NCBI GenBank assembly: GCA_022592445.1 | Contig: JABYQR010000459.1 | Span: 1-32,062 of the forward strand | DNA: 32,062 nucleotides | DNA from: Cytidiella melzeri | Taxonomy: Eukaryota > Basidiomycota > Agaricomycetes > Polyporales > Irpicaceae | Reading direction: 5' to 3' | Shown here: positions 27,581 through 32,062 of the stretch, piece after piece | Layout: the number at the start of each line of letters is the position of its first letter | Position numbering within the stretch: the stretch's first letter is position 1 | Notes under the pieces: generated by a model | The model's database searches: none | Seen by the model: only the letters and a program-made list of their open reading frames with translations | What the model was told of the DNA's origin: nothing | Translations under genes and position numbers: made by a program

Positions 27581-29640
27581 ATAGAGCCATTAGACGTGAG
27601 TCTGCAAAGTACTACCCAAAGGGAGTCTAGTCCTTGACACTTAGGGAACGGCCCCAAGAAGTCCATCGCTATGGACTGCCAAGGGTACTCCAGTATGGGC
27701 AACAAGTGAAGTAGCCCTGCTGGTAGCGTGTTACTGGTCTTCGTTGTTTGGCAGAGTCCGCAGCTGAGGCAGAACTTAATCACGTCCTTCCTCAGCGTAG
27801 GCCACCAGTACAGTTTTCTGATGTACTCTGCCGTCTTTCGATGGCCATAGTGCCCCAGTGTAAGGTGGGCATTGTCGATGATGATGTCGATGAGCGTTCT
27901 CCGCTCAACTTTGATCCTGGGGATACAAAGTACTTTGTTGCCGAAGCAGTTCTTGGTAAAGAGGAATCCATTGCACTCTGTGGACGCACGGTATTCCGTT
28001 GGTGCCTTTTCGACCTTCGAGAGTGTTGGGTTGGACTTGTATCCTGAACAGATAATGTCCTCAAAATTATCGAGTAATTTCATCCTTTTGGATAGTGGTG
28101 CAATGTCCTCGCTGGGCTCTATGGCAGCTGGGTCTTTGCAATGCTCTGCAAGTTCGTTGGCTTCCGTGTTGCGTTCTTCGAGTTCCTCGCAAGAGCAATA
28201 CTTAGTCAAGGGTTTCCCCACTCGTGCAGATCGAAGTTCTGCCTTCCTTTCCTTGGGTAGTTCATGACCCTCTGGGTCAAAGCGGATGTCGGCGTTGACA
28301 TAGTTGTCGAACGGGTGGGTTTCCCCAGGGTGGTCATTTGCGTAATAGCGAGATAGACAGTCGGCCACCTTATTTAGTTCACCTTTCACGTAGATTATTT
28401 TGTAATCAAAGTGTTTGAGGTACTCCATCCAGCAAGTCTGCCGTGGAGAAAAGTTAGGCTGCGTCTTGAAGAACTCTAACGCTTTGTGGTCTGTGACTAT
28501 GCTGATGGGGTGACCCATGAGTTTGTCCTCCCATTCTAGTAGGACTTCGAGTATGGCTATGGTTTCCATCTCGAATACGCGGTAAGCGTGTTGTGCCATG
28601 GTGAATTTCTTTGACATAAATCCGGCTGGCCTGCACGAATGCCATTCGGGACCTTGCCCGTATACGGCCCCAACGCCATAGATGGATGCGTCGCATATGA
28701 CCCATATGGGCCCCTTGAGTCTGGGGTATATCGGCCTGAGTATAGGCACCCTGCATGCGAGCTCCTTGATGGACTGAAAGCACTTCTCGTGCAGGGCCTT
28801 CCAATGGAAGACGTGGCTGTTCCGTGAAATTTTGGCGAGGGGTCCAGTATATGCAGATACGTCAGGCATGAACTGTGCTAGGTATTGCACCAGTCCGAGG
28901 AACCTCTGGATGTCACCGTAGTCCCTGGGTGTGCGCCACTTGTGCACCTTGGCCATTTTATCAGCACTTGCGTGCAGGCCTCGATTGTCTACGATATGAC
29001 CCAGACAGTCCATCCTTTCGGAGTGAAGGTCGCATTTGGACGCCTTGAGATATAATATGGCGGACCTGAGGCGTTCAAATATAAGTTCGAGGTGTCCCTC
29101 GTGCTCGACAATACTGTCTGAGAAGACAAATATATCATTGAGGTATACATGGACGAAGCGTCCTATGTAGTCTTGGAAGATGTGCATCATGAGACGCTGG
29201 AAGGTGGATGGTGCGTTGCAATCTCCTTGTTGCATAACAAGGCTGAGCATTGTGCCATACACTGTAGCGAATGCGGTCTTGTGGACGTCCTCTGGGACTA
29301 TACGCACTTGTTTGTACGCGTCGGAGAGGTTGATCTTTGACCTGTACTTAGCCCTTGCTACGTCCATGCAGATTTGTTCCTGGTCAGGGAATGGGGACAC
29401 GTCGTGTACGGTATTGTCGTTTCGTTGACAGCAATTGAATACTGTTCTTAACGAGCCATCCTTCTTGGGAAGGCAGAGCATTGGCGCGGCTTGGGGGATG
29501 TTTTGGAATGTCCACCATCCTGCTTGTTTGTATCTTTTGATTTTCTCTAGCAGCTTGGGCTTGAGTGCATCTGGGCACCTCGGGTGGTGTTACCAGTATT
29601 TATGACTTTTGTCAATGATGGAATCGTGTGGTTTATTTCA
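27577..29640 (-). pseudogene. Gypsy reverse transcriptase, RNase H and integrase N-terminus
   Basis: From 29481 a 634-codon frame is open: PMLCLPKKDGSLRTVFNCCQ, PFPDQEQI, SKINLSDAYKQVR, QQGDCNAPSTFQRLM, then the catalytic box as YLNDIFVFSD (residues 113-122) instead of YLDD. RNase H follows with CDAS (264), FEMET (about 303-307) and VTDHKALEFF (329-338). A zinc-binding HHCC block comes next (HLTLGHYGH, then CLSCGLC at 571-577), and AMDFLGPFP with the first integrase Asp (607). Upstream, 29640-29482 still encodes KPKLLEKIKRYKQAGWW in the same frame, with a TAA at 29592-29590. The RT box mutation would block DNA synthesis. Confidence 0.9.
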
Positions 29641-31598
29641 TGTATGGGAGGTAATTTCTCCGGTACCCCGGACATGATGTCCGCGTAGTCTGAAGCCCAG
29701 TGGGCTCTCAAGTGGGGTAGGTCCTTTTTGGACAATTCAGGAGGGCCTTTCGGCCTGTGTAGAGTGATATTATGGAAACGTTCACGAGTTGAACTCGCTG
29801 CTTGCACCGCTATAGAGTCCAGCTCTGATGCAGTTGGCGGGGGGCTTGCGCCCTTCGATAGTCACTCTGTTTTGGAAAGTTTGGGTGTGAGCTGTTGCTC
29901 CCGCGTGGACTTACGTGTTATTGCCTTGTCCGTCCCTTCCCCTTCAAGAGTAGGCACGGGGTCTGTGCCAAATTGTATTGTATTTTGCGTGAAGTCCATC
30001 ACCACGTTGTGCTCTCGCATGAACAACATGCCGAGTACCACGTCGTAGTGGTCGATATTGACCACGTCAAAGTAGAGGTCGAAGGTGGAACTTCCCATCT
30101 TTAACCTCTCCTGTACTCCAAAGTTGATCTTTGAACAGCTGCCTACGCAGCCCAACTGGAGCTCAACAGGTTTTTCTAGTGGGAAGGCCGTGATTTTAGC
30201 CACGCAGACGTACGACGGGCTTATCGCATTTATCGAGGACCCTGTGTCCAGCAAGATGTTGGCCGTGAGGCCTTTTATTGTGCCATGTATAGTTACACAG
30301 CGTGACTTCAACTTCGGGCGAGGTTTAGCTTTGCTTGTAGTCCTCATTGCCGCACGTTGTCCGTGCTCGTCTGCAAGACGAAAAAAGGTTTCCCCCGTGG
30401 TAGGTATCACTCGCATTCCAAATGCCGTTTCCGGGTCAGGATAGTTATCCCCTTTGTTGTACCAGTGGTTGTAGTACCCCCCGTTAGAGCTGTCCTCCTG
30501 GAGAGTATATTGCACAATGTCGTCGGCGTATTCCAAGACCATCGACACCCTGTCGTCGGAGGGTTCATCTACTGACATTGGTATCAGGTCAGGTAATTGT
30601 TCTTCATCAACTTGTTGGCGAGTATTACTCGTCAGGTCGTGAAGATCGCTGGCGGCCTGTATGGCCATTTCACCCGGGGAGGGTCGAACTCTTTCGAGCA
30701 TACCGTCCCATTGTTTGCGGCGGGTACGCTCTCGAGCTAGTACCGATGCTATTGAGGTTTCCCTCTGAAGTTCTGTCACAGGCGACGCCAGGTTTATTGC
30801 CCGGCTGACTATGGCCATGTCTGTCCGCATAGCGTGGTTTTCTTCCAGTAGTTGCCTGTATATACTGAGTAGTCGTTCTACTCGCGCGTGGTCTTCTCGT
30901 GACGTGGGCCGTGGTCGGCCTGGAAGTATCCTTCGCCAAAGGTAGTCTATTGATTCTTGGTCCTCATTCGTCACTAGATCATCTGATAACCGTACCACTG
31001 TAAGCCCAGTGATGTGGTGCTCTATCGTTGATTGTAGTGAATGTAAGTTGAGACTACCTGCACTGCTGGCTGTCAGGGAGGCTTGCGCCTGTGCCGCCGT
31101 CGCAGCTGGTATGGGAAGTGGTTGAGAAAGGTTACTTTGTCCTGGTTCGGGACCCTGCTCTTTGTCCAGTTTGTCTTGCCAAGAATACAATCTCATGCCT
31201 GTGAATTGTCCGTCGTCCGAGTCAGAGCCGTAGTCGTCGTTGAGGAGGTCATGTTCTTCTCCAGCGGCCTCCTCGTTGGAGTCATATTGTTCTCCGTTGG
31301 GGTTGTCCCCCAGTTCGTCTGTGTTTGAGTTCGTTTGGTCCTGCGACTCAATTTTGTCCTTCTGCTCCTCTGTTTCTTCTCCTACGGCGTCCATAGTGCA
31401 AAATCCGGGTTTGTCGTGATCGCTCGCATAGTGACCGTATTTGTTGCATCTGTAGCACTGAACCTTTGACAGATCCATTGGAGGTTTCTTTTCCCCTTCA
31501 TGGCTCGGCTGTGCTGAAGCGCTTGTGGTTTGGGTCGGTCCCGTGCTAGCAGATGTTCCAACTCCTGTGCCTGGATGGGGCGTCGAATGGGTCGGTTA
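29641..31598 (-). pseudogene. Gypsy gag zinc knuckle and aspartic protease region
   Basis: One frame runs from about 31598 to 29862. It holds a Ser/Thr/Pro linker, then the knuckle CYRCNKYGHYASDH, where the last Cys of the CCHC pattern is His. A long Asp/Glu-rich region follows, and then the protease: ILLDTGSSINAIS (active-site DTG) and YDVVLGMLFMREHNVV near the end. A TGA at 29864-29862 interrupts the frame, which continues open (SELDSIAVQAASSTRER, SGVPEKLPPIHEINHTIP) until a shift near 29620. The protease itself looks whole. CGA-to-TGA is a reasonable origin of the stop. Confidence 0.82.
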
Positions 31599-32062
31599 CC
31601 CGACCGATTCGTGTGCTCTGCACGACGCGGTGGGGGTCCTTGCGGACGTCTGGGTGGATGTCTCTGACTGAATGAGGCGGGCTGCCCCTTTTCCTTGGTC
31701 TGATGGTCATTGGGGTTTCCCCTGCTTGACCTCGAGGGGTGCTCACTTGGTTTCTGTTGGGTGCAAGCACTCCTCTGCCTCTGGAATAAACGGGCAGTCT
31801 TGTCTGCATTTTCGATGAATAGGGCCTCCGCTAGGAGTTCCTCTATGACCGTCCCTTCGGCGGTCATCTTGCTATTTCGCATTATGGTGGTGGAGATATC
31901 TTCTGGTAGTTTCCTAAAACTTGCGTCGGAACTCGTAGTCGCTAGAATGTTCCACCATCTGTTTGGCGTACTTGGCATGTCTGAGTACAGCCCTGAAACA
32001 CCGTTTCCGGCTTGGTACTGTACTCGCTCGTACCTTTCAGTCGCGAGTTGTATAGTTCCTTG
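31382..32062 (-). pseudogene. Gypsy gag, 3' part, frameshifted and cut by the window edge
   Basis: From the edge the frame reads LATERYERVQYQ and GVSGLYSD. The family pattern then continues in another frame as KYAKQMVEHSSDYEFRRKF (about 31985-31917) and returns as RKLPEDISTTIMRNSKM. This is the C-terminal part of the retrotransposon gag (capsid) domain. A basic, Arg/Pro/Gln-rich region follows, and the frame runs on to 31382 overlapping the zinc-knuckle frame. At least two indels lie in gag, and the switch to the knuckle frame near 31600 is either a third or a natural frameshift. Confidence 0.72.

Larger units (their letters stand above)
23436..32062 (-). mobile_element. Ty3/Gypsy chromodomain retrotransposon with an extra 3' coding block (partial)
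   Basis: On the minus strand the order is gag, protease, RT, RNase H, integrase, chromodomain, an extra coding block (ORF1/ORF2), polypurine tract and LTR. The 5' LTR and gag start lie beyond the right edge. No LTR or purine tract occurs between the chromodomain stop (26622) and ORF1, so one element of more than 8.6 kb is the simplest reading. A nested younger element is the alternative, because gag-pol is heavily damaged and the 3' block is nearly intact. Confidence 0.82.

Overview
The window looks like nuclear DNA of a mushroom-forming basidiomycete (Agaricomycete). The evidence is the set of mobile-element families recognised from protein motifs: Plavaka-type CACTA transposase, the abundant Agaricomycete DDE transposase ending in an [16 protein letters not shown] block, hAT, a fungal LINE, and a chromodomain Ty3/Gypsy element. 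Splice sites bounding very short introns (45-69 nt) agree with this. No rRNA, tRNA, CRISPR array or bacterial-type operon was found. The region is a transposon graveyard with very few host genes.

Layout. Positions 1-819 are the 3' tip and LTR of a plus-strand LTR retrotransposon. Positions 1405-2605 (plus) and 8239-9513 (minus) are two inverted copies of a small secreted protein locus. They share about 650 bp of upstream DNA, a signal-peptide exon and a tiny intron, but have unrelated second exons; the right copy is open, while the left copy has a nonsense codon. Between them lies a decayed Plavaka transposase (2770-5083) split by a roughly 600-bp insertion, followed by CpG-rich DNA with one doubtful ORF (7392-7778). 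Positions 9514-16260 are old, CpG-poor DNA carrying LTR-like pieces and a foldback-type element (13675-15767).

Positions 16261-18952 are a complete but inactivated DDE transposon with 35-bp terminal inverted repeats and TA at both ends. It abuts a LINE fragment, which is itself split by a second, oppositely oriented copy of the foldback element (19423-21625) carrying six ~142-bp tandem repeats. A hAT transposase relic (22691-23435, minus) follows.

From 23436 to the right edge runs a minus-strand Ty3/Gypsy element: gag, protease, RT, RNase H, integrase and chromodomain, then, unusually, a further ~2.5-kb coding block before the polypurine tract and 3' LTR. The gag-pol part is badly broken, including D-to-N changes at the RT and integrase active sites. 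The extra block is open apart from two apparent one-base deletions in C/G runs, and a TATA box precedes it. This extra block, the foldback family and the paired secreted-protein loci are the most interesting things here.

A recurring theme is decay at CpG. Nonsense TGA codons that read best as former CGA occur in the DDE, hAT and Gypsy genes. Both Gypsy catalytic D-to-N changes and both TIR mismatches also fit CpG transitions, as expected from cytosine methylation or a RIP-like process.
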